DNA of 50,493 nucleotides from the NCBI GenBank assembly GCA_964443845.1, contig CAYUFA010000015.1, forward strand, positions 1 through 50,493. The letters are read 5' to 3'. This document shows, piece by piece, positions 1-9,100 of the stretch. A model generated the notes under the pieces. It searched no databases and was not told where the DNA came from. It worked only from the letters and a program-made list of their open reading frames with translations. How positions within the stretch are numbered: position 1 is the stretch's first letter; each line of letters begins with the position of its first letter. The position numbers and the translations under genes are program-made. The stretch comes from UBA9214 sp964443845. GTDB lineage: Bacteria > Pseudomonadota > Gammaproteobacteria > UBA9214.

Positions 1-270
1 AACAGGAGTCCGGGCACCTTTGTTGCTGAAATTTCCGTGCATCAGGTTGGCGCGGCTGTCCCCTTGGCCGGGCTTCCGCTGACCGGTTCAGCCTGCCTTC
101 GACGGTTTGTCTGAACGGGCCAGGAAACAGCGGTCAGTCTCCGGTTGCGGCGAATCCCCGTGAGCACCAGGGCCTGGCCGCGGTTTTCCTTGCAGGCCGC
201 CGGGCAGGGTCTGGATAAATTCCCCGTCACCCCGGAAAATGTCCACGAATTCCGAACCCCGGGAACCGTC

Positions 271-1047
271 ATGGACCTGTTCACCTTCCACAATCTCGTC
301 TCGCTCGGCCTGCTGATTCTGCTGCAGGCGGTACTTGGTTTCGACAACCTGCTCTACATCGCGCTCGAATCACAGCGCGCGCCGGCGCACCGGCAGGCGA
401 TGGTGCGGCGTTGGGGCATCGGTCTTGCCGTGGTGCTGCGCATCCTGTTGCTGTTCCTGATTCTCAACCTGGTCAGCTACTTTCAGGGCCCGCTGTTCGG
501 TATCGACATCGAGGGCGTCATCAGCAGCTCGTTCAATCTGCACGCGCTCGTGGTCCTGGTCGGCGGAATCTTCATCCTCTATACCGCGACCAGGGAGATC
601 CTGGTCATGATGAACCTCGAAGAGGTCGAGCAGGAGGAGCGCAAGCCGGCGCCGGCGGCCAGGCTCATAGCCCTCATCGTCGTGATGAACACGATGTTTT
701 CCGTCGATTCCATCCTCAGCGCGATGGCGCTGACCCGGGTGTTTATTATCATGGCCACGGCCATCGTGGTCGGCGGCGTGCTGATGATCTGGCTGTCGGA
801 CCGGGTCGCCGCCTTTCTGCGCAAGAACCGCATGTACGAGGTGCTTGGCCTGTTTGTACTGTTCGTGGTAGGTATCATGCTGATTTCCGAGGGCGGGCAT
901 CTCGCGCACGTCGTGGTCTTCGGCACCGAGGTCCACCCGATGAGCAAGGTGACGTTTTACTTCGTGATCGGCATCCTGGTGGTGACGGACATCGTGCAAA
1001 GCCGCTACCAGAAAAAGCTGATGCTGCTCAGGCAGCTGGCGAAGTAA
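271..1047 (+). CDS. TerC family integral membrane protein
   Basis: A 258-residue, strongly hydrophobic protein of the TerC family. It shows the family's two acidic intramembrane signatures: FDNLLYIALE near the N-terminus and FSVDSILSAMALT in the middle. Between and after these lie about seven predicted membrane segments. TerC proteins are linked to tellurite resistance and, in several bacteria, to metal ion (manganese) export during protein secretion; which applies here is unknown. I chose the ATG at 271, since the open frame extends upstream to 145 but that stretch is not hydrophobic and does not resemble the family. A weak GGGA lies just upstream. It stands alone, followed by a strong hairpin at 1106-1133. 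Confidence 0.88.
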   Translation: MDLFTFHNLVSLGLLILLQAVLGFDNLLYIALESQRAPAHRQAMVRRWGIGLAVVLRILLLFLILNLVSYFQGPLFGIDIEGVISSSFNLHALVVLVGGIFILYTATREILVMMNLEEVEQEERKPAPAARLIALIVVMNTMFSVDSILSAMALTRVFIIMATAIVVGGVLMIWLSDRVAAFLRKNRMYEVLGLFVLFVVGIMLISEGGHLAHVVVFGTEVHPMSKVTFYFVIGILVVTDIVQSRYQKKLMLLRQLAK

Positions 1048-1368
1048 AGGGGGAACAGGGGGGGCGAAGCGGCTTTCCCGACCGGTTGCCCTGGCGTGGC
1101 CCGGGCGGCCTTCCGGCGTGCGCCGGAAGGCCGAAGCCGCGGGGCCGCAATGGCGCAGACACCGATGCACCAACTATCTCATCCCGTGGGCCCCGAAATG
1201 GTATCCGGCCCGTTTTTACATTTGTTACACTGGCCGCCTTCGGAACCAGGCGGTGGTTGTGCGCAGCGGATGTCGCAGTACCGTCAGCCGGCGGCGCGGA
1301 GACGTTGACGGCCGTGCCTGAATCCGGTGCATCGGTCTTTTGAAAAGGGTATCGGGGCGCATTGTTAT
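1048..1368. other. Intergenic stretch between the terC-like gene and gpmI
   Basis: No gene is supported in these 321 bases. The stretch holds the hairpin at 1106-1133. Around 1212-1240 it becomes T-rich, with TTTACA and TACACT hexamers that could be parts of a gpmI promoter, but the spacing is poor and I do not call one. Confidence 0.5.
1106..1133. terminator. Strong hairpin downstream of the terC-like gene
   Basis: Perfect inverted repeat with 13-base arms (CGGCCTTCCGGCG and its complement) separated by TG, about 60 bases after the upstream stop codon. No T-tract follows, so it may be a terminator, an mRNA-stabilising hairpin or a REP-like palindrome. Confidence 0.5.
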
Positions 1369-2877
1369 ATGCCTGTTCTGCTGACGATTTTCGACGGGTT
1401 TGGCCTGAATCCGAGCCGCTTGCACAACGCCTGGGCGCTGGCGCGCACGCCGCATCTGGACCATTATTTCGCCTCCTATCCTCACTCCGTGTTGCAGGCC
1501 TCGGGACGTGCCGTCGGTCTGCCGGACGGGCAGTTCGGTAATTCCGAGGTCGGTCACCTGACGCTGGGATCGGGACGAATCCTGGAGCAGGATCTGATCC
1601 GCATCGCCAATGCACTCTACGACGGCTCGCTGGCGGCGAATCCGGTCTGGCTGGACCTGCTGCAGGGAACGCGGCGTCTGCACCTCGTGGGCATGGTCTC
1701 GGACGGCGGGGTGCATTCTCACATCGAGCATTTGACCGGGTTGCTCAACCTGCTGGCGGATACCGGTATCGAGCCGGTGGTGCACATGATTACCGACGGG
1801 CGTGATACGGCCCCGCGTGCGGCGCTGGGCTACCTGGACACCCTCGAGAAAAGCCTGGGTCGGATCGGCGGGGGGCGTATCGCCACGGTCAGCGGCCGGT
1901 ATTGCGCGATGGACCGGGCCAAGAACTGGGATCGAACCCAGCGTGCCTGGGCCTGTCTGGTACGGGCAAAGGGCCTGCAGGCGGCCACGCCCGGCGAAGC
2001 GATCGAGTCGGCCTACGCGCGCGGGGAGGGAGACGAATTTATCCAGCCCACCGTGATCGGTGACTATACCGGGATCGATCCTGACGAGCCGGTACTGTTC
2101 TTCAATTTTCGCAGCGACCGTGCGCGCCAGTTAACGGCCGCATTTGCCCTGGAGTCATTCGATTTCTTCGAGCGGGACGGTGTCGTGCTGCGGCACCTGG
2201 TGTGCATGACCCAGTACGATGCCAACTACCCGTTTCCCATGCTGTTCAAGCCCCAGATGCCTGAGCAGGTGCTGGCGCAGGTAATCAGTGAGGCGGATCT
2301 GCGCCAGTTGCATTGCGCCGAGACCGAGAAATATCCGCATGTGACCTATTTTTTCAATGGCGGGCGCGAACAGCCATATCCGGGTGAAGAGCGGATCATC
2401 GTGCCATCGCCGCAGGTCGCGACCTACGACCTGCAGCCCGGCATGAGTGCCTCGAAGGTCGCAGACGAGCTGATCACCGCCATTCGCAGCGACCAGTACG
2501 ATTTCATCGTGACCAACTTCGCCAACACCGATATGGTCGGGCATACGGCGCAGCGTCGCGCGATCATCGAAGCCGTCGAGACGATCGACAATGAAAGTAA
2601 TCGCGTCTTCAGAACCGCACTGGAGCGCGGCTGGCGTATCCTGCTGACGGCAGACCATGGGAATTGCGATGAAATGGTCAATCCCAATACCGGAGAGCCC
2701 CATACCCAGCACACCGAATACCCGGTACCGTTATTACTGATGGGCGCGGGTCCGGTACGGCTGGGGATCGGCCGGGGACTCGCGGATATCGCACCGACCG
2801 TGCTCGACCTGCTGGGGTTGCCGTACCCGCCGCAGATGACCGGGCGCAGCCTGATTCTCAAGGGCGGATTGTTATGA
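1369..2877 (+). CDS. gpmI: 2,3-bisphosphoglycerate-independent phosphoglycerate mutase
   Basis: Interconverts 3- and 2-phosphoglycerate in glycolysis and gluconeogenesis with two Mn ions and a phosphoserine intermediate. The 502-residue protein has the usual family length. The phosphorylated serine lies in GQFGNSEVGH (Ser59), and the C-terminal metal site shows TADHGNCDEM followed by HTQHTEYPVPLLL. The frame is open from 1327, but the ATG at 1369 gives the canonical N-terminus MPVLLTIFDGFG. No good Shine-Dalgarno sequence precedes it. The pfkB-type kinase begins 13 bases after its stop with a strong ribosome site, so the two are probably cotranscribed as a small carbohydrate operon. Confidence 0.95.
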   Translation: MPVLLTIFDGFGLNPSRLHNAWALARTPHLDHYFASYPHSVLQASGRAVGLPDGQFGNSEVGHLTLGSGRILEQDLIRIANALYDGSLAANPVWLDLLQGTRRLHLVGMVSDGGVHSHIEHLTGLLNLLADTGIEPVVHMITDGRDTAPRAALGYLDTLEKSLGRIGGGRIATVSGRYCAMDRAKNWDRTQRAWACLVRAKGLQAATPGEAIESAYARGEGDEFIQPTVIGDYTGIDPDEPVLFFNFRSDRARQLTAAFALESFDFFERDGVVLRHLVCMTQYDANYPFPMLFKPQMPEQVLAQVISEADLRQLHCAETEKYPHVTYFFNGGREQPYPGEERIIVPSPQVATYDLQPGMSASKVADELITAIRSDQYDFIVTNFANTDMVGHTAQRRAIIEAVETIDNESNRVFRTALERGWRILLTADHGNCDEMVNPNTGEPHTQHTEYPVPLLLMGAGPVRLGIGRGLADIAPTVLDLLGLPYPPQMTGRSLILKGGLL

Positions 2878-2890
2878 TCCGGAGGCCTAT

Positions 2891-3847
2891 ATGAACGTTA
2901 CCCGGGATCCGGGGATCGCCGTCCTGGCACTGAATCCCTCCGTGGATATCAGTTACGAAGTCCAGCAGCTGCTCGTCGACCGCAAGGTGCGTGCCGGCAG
3001 TACCCGCTATTTCCCCGGTGGCAACGGGATCAATGTGGCCCGTTCGCTGGCCGAACTGGACACGCCGTTCCGCTGCTGCAGCGTGGTCGGTGGCGAGAGC
3101 GGCGACCTCTTCCTGCGCCTGCTGGGTGACAGCCTCGGGCAGAACCACAAGGTATTCCGTGTCGACGGCGAAACCCGCGTCAATGCGATCCTGTTGCAGA
3201 AGTTGCCACGGGGCCAGTACGAGGTCGACAGCGCCGGCCCGGAAATACCACCTGCCGTTCTGGAGGAGTTGACCGATTGCTTCCTGACGGGTTGCGGTAC
3301 CGGTTTCGGTGTCCTGACCGGCTCGATCCCCCCCGGTGTGCCGGACGATTACGTGGGCCGTCTGGCGCAGCGCATCGGGGAGCAGGGCGGCCGCGCCGTG
3401 GTGGATGCGTACGGCCCGGTATTGAGCGCGGCGCTGGAGGCAAAGCCACACCTGGTGCGGCTCAACCGCTACGTGCTGGAAATGACGAGCAAGCGCCGGC
3501 TGGAAAGTATCGAGGCGGTCGCCAGCAGCGCGCGTGAGCTGCAACGTCGCGGTGTCTGCTGCGTGTGTATTTCCCTGGGCGCCGATGGCGCCATCCTGGT
3601 CGATGACGGCAACAGCCTGCATTGCAGTACACCCCGGATACACGTGCAATCCACGGTCGGCTGTGGTGATGCGCTGCTCGCCGGCCTGCTGACCGCCGCC
3701 CACCATGGCGAGGATACCCGTGCCATGTTACGTCTGGGTGTGCTCTGTGGCAGCGCCACGGCCACGAAGCCCGGCACGGAACTGTTCAGGCGCGAGGATT
3801 TCGAGAACCTTTCCGGCCGCCTCGAAGTGACTGTGCTGGATATCTAG
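2891..3847 (+). CDS. PfkB-family hexose/phosphofructokinase
   Basis: A 318-residue ribokinase-fold sugar kinase of the 1-phosphofructokinase / Pfk-2 / tagatose-6-phosphate kinase group. PfkB signature 1 is seen as GGNGINVARSLAELD near residues 39-53. Signature 2 is STVGCGDALLAGLL, with the catalytic aspartate at Asp260; the usual GAGD is GCGD here, a conservative change. GGAGG lies seven bases before the ATG. It follows gpmI directly, which fits a role in glycolytic phosphorylation of fructose 6-phosphate or fructose 1-phosphate. The exact substrate cannot be decided from sequence. Confidence 0.9.
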   Translation: MNVTRDPGIAVLALNPSVDISYEVQQLLVDRKVRAGSTRYFPGGNGINVARSLAELDTPFRCCSVVGGESGDLFLRLLGDSLGQNHKVFRVDGETRVNAILLQKLPRGQYEVDSAGPEIPPAVLEELTDCFLTGCGTGFGVLTGSIPPGVPDDYVGRLAQRIGEQGGRAVVDAYGPVLSAALEAKPHLVRLNRYVLEMTSKRRLESIEAVASSARELQRRGVCCVCISLGADGAILVDDGNSLHCSTPRIHVQSTVGCGDALLAGLLTAAHHGEDTRAMLRLGVLCGSATATKPGTELFRREDFENLSGRLEVTVLDI

Positions 3848-4221
3848 TATGCTGTTTGCACCATGCCTGCCTGCTTCCGGAGGGAGAGGGAGTTTGTGGG
3901 ACCGCAGCGGGTCAGATTCGATTGATTCGTCAGAATGTCAACGCATGACGCTTGTCCGGCTTGCGCCGGCTGCCCGGGGTCGAGGGCAGGGCGGCCGTAA
4001 TGGTGCGTCAGCCGCGCCGTATTCCGCCTGCTGCATCCCGCTCCCGGATACACATCCGGATCACCGGTTGAGCGCATCGGGTGTCGAGGCGGGGATCGAC
4101 CAGGCCGGGTTTCACCGGGGTCAGGCTCGTCCGGTGATCAATCTCAATCACGATAGGGAGTTTCCCTATTCAAACAACCTGAATGGTTGGGTAGTCTTTT
4201 CTGTCAAACGGAGGGGGCAGA
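3848..4221. other. Intergenic stretch with one copy of a short dispersed repeat
   Basis: No gene is supported here. Bases 3874-3917 match 5897-5940 closely (the shared string includes GAGGGAGT, TGTGGGAC and GGGTCAGA). At 4153-4169 there is a small hairpin (ATAGGG / CCCTAT), about 50 bases before the next start codon. Confidence 0.5.
3874..3917 (+). repeat. Dispersed repeat family B, copy 1
   Basis: About 44 bases starting with CTTCCGGAGGGAGAGGG and ending GGGTCAGAT. It matches the sequence at 5897-5940 with only a few differences. It lies immediately downstream of the pfkB-type gene. Function unknown; it resembles REP-like or relic transposon-end sequences. Confidence 0.55.
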
Positions 4222-4395
4222 ATGTATACGCAAAGAAAGGGGGAGCGGCGCAGCAGCCGCAGGAAGGCGTCGTTTCCGCTGATCACCAAAGGGGGACACC
4301 TGGTTGAACTGGAGCGCCGTTGCAACCCGGACCGGCGCCTGGGGAATATTGTTCAGGAACTGATTGAAGTCAGGGCGCGCGACTGGGCGAGCTAG
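4222..4395 (+). CDS. Small basic protein of unknown function (57 aa)
   Basis: This short gene begins MYTQRKGERRSSRRK and ends VRARDWAS. It is preceded by an excellent Shine-Dalgarno sequence (GGAGGGGG at 4210-4217), which is the main reason to believe it is translated. The N-terminal third is rich in arginine and lysine. The middle carries ERRCNPDRR followed by a hydrophobic helix-like stretch, LGNIVQELIE. No signal peptide or membrane segment is visible. I do not recognise a family with known function; the basic start suggests nucleic-acid or membrane-surface contact, which is inference. It stands alone between the pfkB-type gene and a pseudogene. Confidence 0.6.
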   Translation: MYTQRKGERRSSRRKASFPLITKGGHLVELERRCNPDRRLGNIVQELIEVRARDWAS

Positions 4396-4463
4396 GTTCC
4401 AGCCAAAGGGGCCGGATCCGTTTTCTACGAGCCTGGACCCGGCCCGTCTTCCGTTCTTCGTGG

Positions 4464-4805
4464 TTGTCCGGGGCTGACCGGGCGTCCGGAGTGGAAAAGA
4501 TTGCCAGGAAACGTCTGGTTCTTCTGCTATACAGAGTCACAACTCATGTGCCCGGTGGCGCAGCGCTGGATTACCGGGTTGCCTTCCTGTGCAGCCTCTG
4601 TGTGCCGGAATCGATCGATTCCGGTGAACCGGGCAATGCCGTCGTTGCCCTCTGCATCGAGGTGGGATTGATCGCACAGTTCGGTCTGCAGCACAGTGTG
4701 ATGGCGCGTTCCGGATTCAGGGCCCGGCTGACACGCCGTGTACCGGAGGCCGCCGAGCGCAGCACGTTCATGCCGGTCACCAGGCCGCTGCGTCGCGGGC
4801 GGTGA
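4464..4805 (+). pseudogene. Truncated MddA/NnrU-like methyltransferase remnant
   Basis: The reading frame encodes about 113 residues. Roughly 4500-4770 reads like the N-terminal membrane part of methanethiol S-methyltransferase (MddA) / isoprenylcysteine methyltransferase-like proteins: VPESIDSGEP, then FGLQHSVMARSGF, then VPEAAERSTF. Intact members run to about 250 residues. Here the similarity stops after the first 100 or so, and the catalytic C-terminal half is absent. The first segment also looks eroded, with poorly hydrophobic residues where a membrane helix is expected, and there is no clear ribosome site. I read this as a decaying gene. An unrelated short functional protein is less likely. 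Confidence 0.65.
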
Positions 4806-4857
4806 CCGGCAATCAGTCAGACAACCGGGTGCGGACCAGAAATCAATCGGGCCCTGT

Positions 4858-5529
4858 TCAGGCAGGTCTCCTGCGCCTGGCTACACCGCTCAGCCCCAGC
4901 AGGCCGGAGCCGAACAGCCATACGGATGCCGGCACCGGTACGGATGACGGTAACAGTACGCTGGCCCTTACCAGGTAATGACTTAACCAGACTTCAGAAG
5001 TCGTGCTGTAATTTGCCGTGAATGTACCGTTTTCATACCACGTGCGAGCCGGTTCGCTGGCTGTCTGGTTTGAAACCATGGCGCCCAGGCGTTGATACAG
5101 ATCCGTATAGCCACTGTACAGGTCGGCGGTCAGGCCGGTCACCCCGTACGGATAGACCGAGCAGTCGTAGTCACAATACACATTGCCCAGTAGCTGCGTG
5201 GCCTGCGCGACGAGCGGGTCCTGCCCGAAGTAGTACGTTCCGTCAAACAGATCGATACCGAGCGTTGACCATAAATTGAGTACCTCACCGGTGGTCGCAT
5301 AGCGCATCCCGGCAAATTGCCCGCCGCTGCCCAGTTGGGTGATGACGTAATCGCGTGACATGTTGTTCGTTGCTGTGAGATCCAGCCAGTCCAGACTGGT
5401 GGCGGTATCCCTGGTGATCATCCCGTCCCCGGGTGTCTGCCAGTCAAGGCTGACCAGTGCGGCGCTCGCATTGAGGGAGAACAATGCCAGGCAAGTGAAT
5501 AGCAAGCAGGGAAAATGTGCGTTTTTCAT
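4858..5529 (-). CDS. Exported VPxPA/PEP-CTERM sorting-domain protein
   Basis: A 223-residue secreted protein with an N-terminal signal peptide (MKNAHFPCLLFTCLALF up to about residue 24). At the C-terminus it has a classic PEP-CTERM-type sorting tail: VPVPASVWLFGSGLLGL, then an arginine cluster (ARRRRPA). Such tails are cleaved by exosortase (EpsH/XrtA class) and the proteins are linked to the surface or exopolysaccharide. No exosortase gene lies in this window. The body has no domain I recognise. The frame extends upstream to 5619, but the ATG at 5529 gives the signal peptide directly. A relic of a second protein with this tail lies at 28919-29435. Confidence 0.85.
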   Translation of the reverse strand: MKNAHFPCLLFTCLALFSLNASAALVSLDWQTPGDGMITRDTATSLDWLDLTATNNMSRDYVITQLGSGGQFAGMRYATTGEVLNLWSTLGIDLFDGTYYFGQDPLVAQATQLLGNVYCDYDCSVYPYGVTGLTADLYSGYTDLYQRLGAMVSNQTASEPARTWYENGTFTANYSTTSEVWLSHYLVRASVLLPSSVPVPASVWLFGSGLLGLSGVARRRRPA

Positions 5530-5584
5530 GGTGGAAAGCCGGGTTCGTCCTGAATTGTCCAAGTCATTCGAAGTCTGGCTGACT

Positions 5585-5641
5585 AGAACCCATCTCGTCA
5601 TTCCACGGTTGCGGCTCACGTGGAACGATGAGGTGGGATCT
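5585..5641. repeat. Imperfect 23-bp inverted repeat, dispersed family A terminus
   Basis: Two 23-base arms (beginning AGAACCCATCTCGTCATT, and the complementary arm ending ATGAGGTGGGATCT) match at all but about three positions and flank an 11-base loop. The same end sequence (roughly AGAACC-TCTCATCATTCC-CG) recurs at 14999-15030, 45343-45384 and 47941-47974. This suggests the ends of a small mobile or REP-like element. Confidence 0.65.
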
Positions 5642-5896
5642 ACTGTACAAGCTATATCAAAAGCGGGTGACGAGCACTTGGACCAAAGTACATAATGCGT
5701 CCTTTCTCAATCGAGAGGGAACCGACGGCCGGCAAACATTGTGCACCGGTGCCCCCGGATAATGGGGTCAGAGCCACTGCTGTCCCATATAAATCCGTTG
5801 AATTATCAGCAAGTCTTTCACTTGCACAGCCTTGCAGGTGATTGGCCAGGCCAGGACATGAAATTCAACACCGGCTGTACAAACCCTGTGTCCCAT

Positions 5897-5940
5897 CTCC
5901 CGGAGGGCGAGGGAGTCTGTGGGACAGCAGTGGGTCAGAG
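5897..5940 (+). repeat. Dispersed repeat family B, copy 2
   Basis: Matches 3874-3917 closely. Around it, TGTCCCA at 5889-5895 can pair with TGGGACA at 5919-5925, giving a longer hairpin. Part of the motif also occurs inverted at about 5764-5790. Confidence 0.55.
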
Positions 5941-6164
5941 CGCATTTTTCACGATAATTCTCGTGGGCCTTTTGTGCGTCACCCCGGCGGGGCCGCCATT
6001 TCCCCTGTCGCGCCGGTATCCGTTCGACCGGTTGCCTGAATGAATCCGCGCCCCTGCCGGGCCGGGCTCGAGCAGGCGGCTACTGGTGTTCAGGGTGGCG
6101 CGATGCGCCGCGTGGTTTGCCGGACCAGCGGCGGAACAATCGAGTCCGTACACATGGATCCCGC

Positions 6165-9100
6165 TTACATACCGCCAGAACTGATGATGCCGTAGTCATT
6201 GGCAAGGCCGGCGGCGGGATCGGCCTGGGTAATGACATGCAGGCGTGAGCCGTCATCGCTGAAGAAAACAAAGCGTCCATAGCTGGCCGAGGTGGATTGC
6301 GGGAACGCGGGCAGGAGTACGGTGGCTTCATACGTCAGGAACGGTGCGCCGTAAATATTCAGTTCGCGTGAACCGTTCACGAAGGCGGGCGGTGGATACA
6401 CCGGGTCTGCGCCAGCCTGTGCGACGACGACACGTCCCGCTTCGGTTGAGGAATCGATGGATTCCACGGGTTCGCCGAATTGTTGTTCCGTCATGGACAG
6501 GGAACCGTTGTAGAACATGTCATCAACTGCATTCGTCGATGCCTTGAAGGTGCTGGTGGAGTCGGAAAATATCCTCGCCCCGTCTTCCGGTATCCACAGA
6601 TCCCCGCCTGTATCTTGAACAGTAGGAGATGAAGTCAGTTCTCTCAGGAATGTTGCATTGCCCGCAGCGATTGAAAATTTCTTTATGCTGGAAAACGAGT
6701 TTTTCTGAATGCCATAGATCGCGGCCTCCGTTGGATGGCGCCTGATCCTGGCGGGTGCAAATAGCGGGGAGCCGGTCGAGGACTGTTCGGTTCCGCTTGT
6801 CAGGTCAACGGACTGTATGGAGGCGAGCTGGCCGCTTGTCTCGGTTGCATAGCCGTAGCCATTGCCACCGTCCACGACGTCCCCGATGTCTATCGAAACC
6901 GGGAATGTTGCCAGCACACCCATGCTACCGGACAGATCGATATATGACAGAAAACCATTATGTCCGACGACGGCCGACAGGCCGTCCGGGCTTACCGACA
7001 CACAGTTGGGCGCATGCGGAAGTGCCAGCGTCTGCAGGTTGCCGGTGGATGAACTGTAGCGGTGCAGGGCGGGCGGGTTGTCCGATGCCATGATGATGCT
7101 GTCGAGAGACTTGCTGTATTCCGCGTCAATCACCCGGAAGGGGAGCGCGTTATAGGTATACCAGCTCAGTACCGTCAGGGTGGCGCTGTGGCTGGCCTGT
7201 CCATCACTGACGGTCAGTTTCAGTGTATAGAATCCGGGGACGTCGGGAGTGAATCCGGTCGTGGCCTGGTTCGGGTTGTCAATGGTGGCTGCGTTACTGT
7301 CTGGTGGTGCCGCAGCCAGGCTCCAGGTATAGGTCAGGGGATCGCCATCCGGGTCGAAGCTGGCCTGTCCGGACACAGTGCCTTTGGTGCCCTGCTGCAA
7401 CATCATGTCAGCACCGGCGCTGGCCACCGGGCGCGTGTTGCCGGGCGCAGGCCCGGTGACTGGCAGCATGGTAGCGGCTGCGTAGGTGATGACGTGCCAC
7501 GGCTGTGCCAGGTTTGCGGTGGAATCCACCTCGGATATTACGTACAGCAGGCTGCCATCTGCGCTGTAAAACACGTAGCGGCCGTGACGCGGGTAGCCCT
7601 GGCCCCCGGAATCCAGTGCGGGTAGCGTGGTTGTCTGCTGCAGTGCCAGGGTCTGGTTATCGAAGACCAGTAGCGCGGTATCCTCCAGGCCGGTAGCGAC
7701 GGTAACCGGGCCATTCGGGATAAGGGCGACACTGCCAGCTTCTGTCGAGCCGTCCATGGCCCTGATGTAATCGACACCCGGCAGTGTGCCGATCTCCTGC
7801 ATGTCCTGTGCCTGTATGTCCGATGCGGACAGTACCTTTCCGTTGTCGATGTAGATACGGCTGCCGTCTCCGGAGATCCAGGGTTTGTGAATCCGCACGG
7901 GGGAGTAGTACTGCGGACTCTGGTACTGGTAGGTGGCCGCGCCGCCTGCTACCGAATATTTTTCAAGATAACCGGTAATGCTGTCCCTGGCATAGATGGA
8001 GACCCCGTCGGGGTGCAGGGCCATCAGGCTCCGTGCATAAAGCGATCTCGAAGCGGCATTGGTTTCGGTGCATGTTGCAAGATCGATGCTGCGCAACTTG
8101 TCCCACTGGCCTATACCCGAAACGGCGTGAACGAATCCGTTGGACGCCAGAACTACATCCGCGGCGCGGGTTGAAAGGTCACAGGTTTCCAGTACCTGGC
8201 GTGTCGCCAGATCAACCAGCGTGACATGACCGTCATGACCGACCGCGGCCTGTGTGCCGCCGGGTGCGATCGAGACGCTGGTCGGCGGCATGGGCAACGG
8301 GATGACGTCTTCGCCCCCGCTGACCGGATCGAGCATGTGCAGCGCGTCGGGGTCGGTGGTGACCAGGATGATCCGGTTGCTCAGCGCGTCGTACCCGGCA
8401 TCGATGACCCGATATTCGAGCCGGTGCGGATTGGTTGCCGTATACCCGGTGAACACCGTCAGCGTGAAATCCTGCGTGACCGGCGTGGTGCCGTCCGTCA
8501 CCGTCAGTCTGACATTATACGTGCCGCTGGTGCGGCCGGTGAATGTGGTGTACGGACCGCTGGCGGCTGAAAAGCTGCCGGCGCCCGGTGACGGTTCGGA
8601 TATCACCTGCCATGAATAATCCAACAGGTCACCATTGGAGTCCCGGCTGCTGCTTGCATCCAGTGTCAGGCCGATGTTGCCGATCGCCTGGTCGGTCATG
8701 GTGGCCGCATCCGGCGGCTGAGGGATTCCGGTATTGCCGCTGAAGACGCTCCACGGTATGGCGTTGGCATAGTCAATACTGTTGTCACCGTCCACGTCAA
8801 CGGCAAGCATCACGTCCGTCGCTGACAGCCAGACGACATCAATGCTTGCACTGCTCGCACCTGTGAGCCGCAGATGGCCACCCGAGTCGGGGTAGAGTAC
8901 GACCTGGCCGGAGTAGGACAGCGGTTGCAGGGTACTGACGTCAACGTAGCCCGCGGTGGAATCATAGACCCTTCCGGTCAGGCTTTCGGTGTAGGCGCCG
9001 GGGTTGAGTATGTCGTCGTAGACCAGTTCTGAAACCAGATTCCCGGTTTTCACCTGGTGCCCGGTCCTGGCATCCTCGACGGTCGTGTTCAGGGTGAGTT

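Larger units (their letters stand above)
5530..6164. other. Intergenic stretch rich in short repeats
   Basis: No gene is supported in these 635 bases. They contain the long hairpin at 5585-5641 and family B repeat sequence at 5897-5940. An inverted fragment of the same motif lies at about 5764-5790 (CCACTGCTGTCCC against GGGACAGCAGTGG). The gene at 4858-5529 must be transcribed out of this region, but no clear promoter stands out. Confidence 0.55.
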
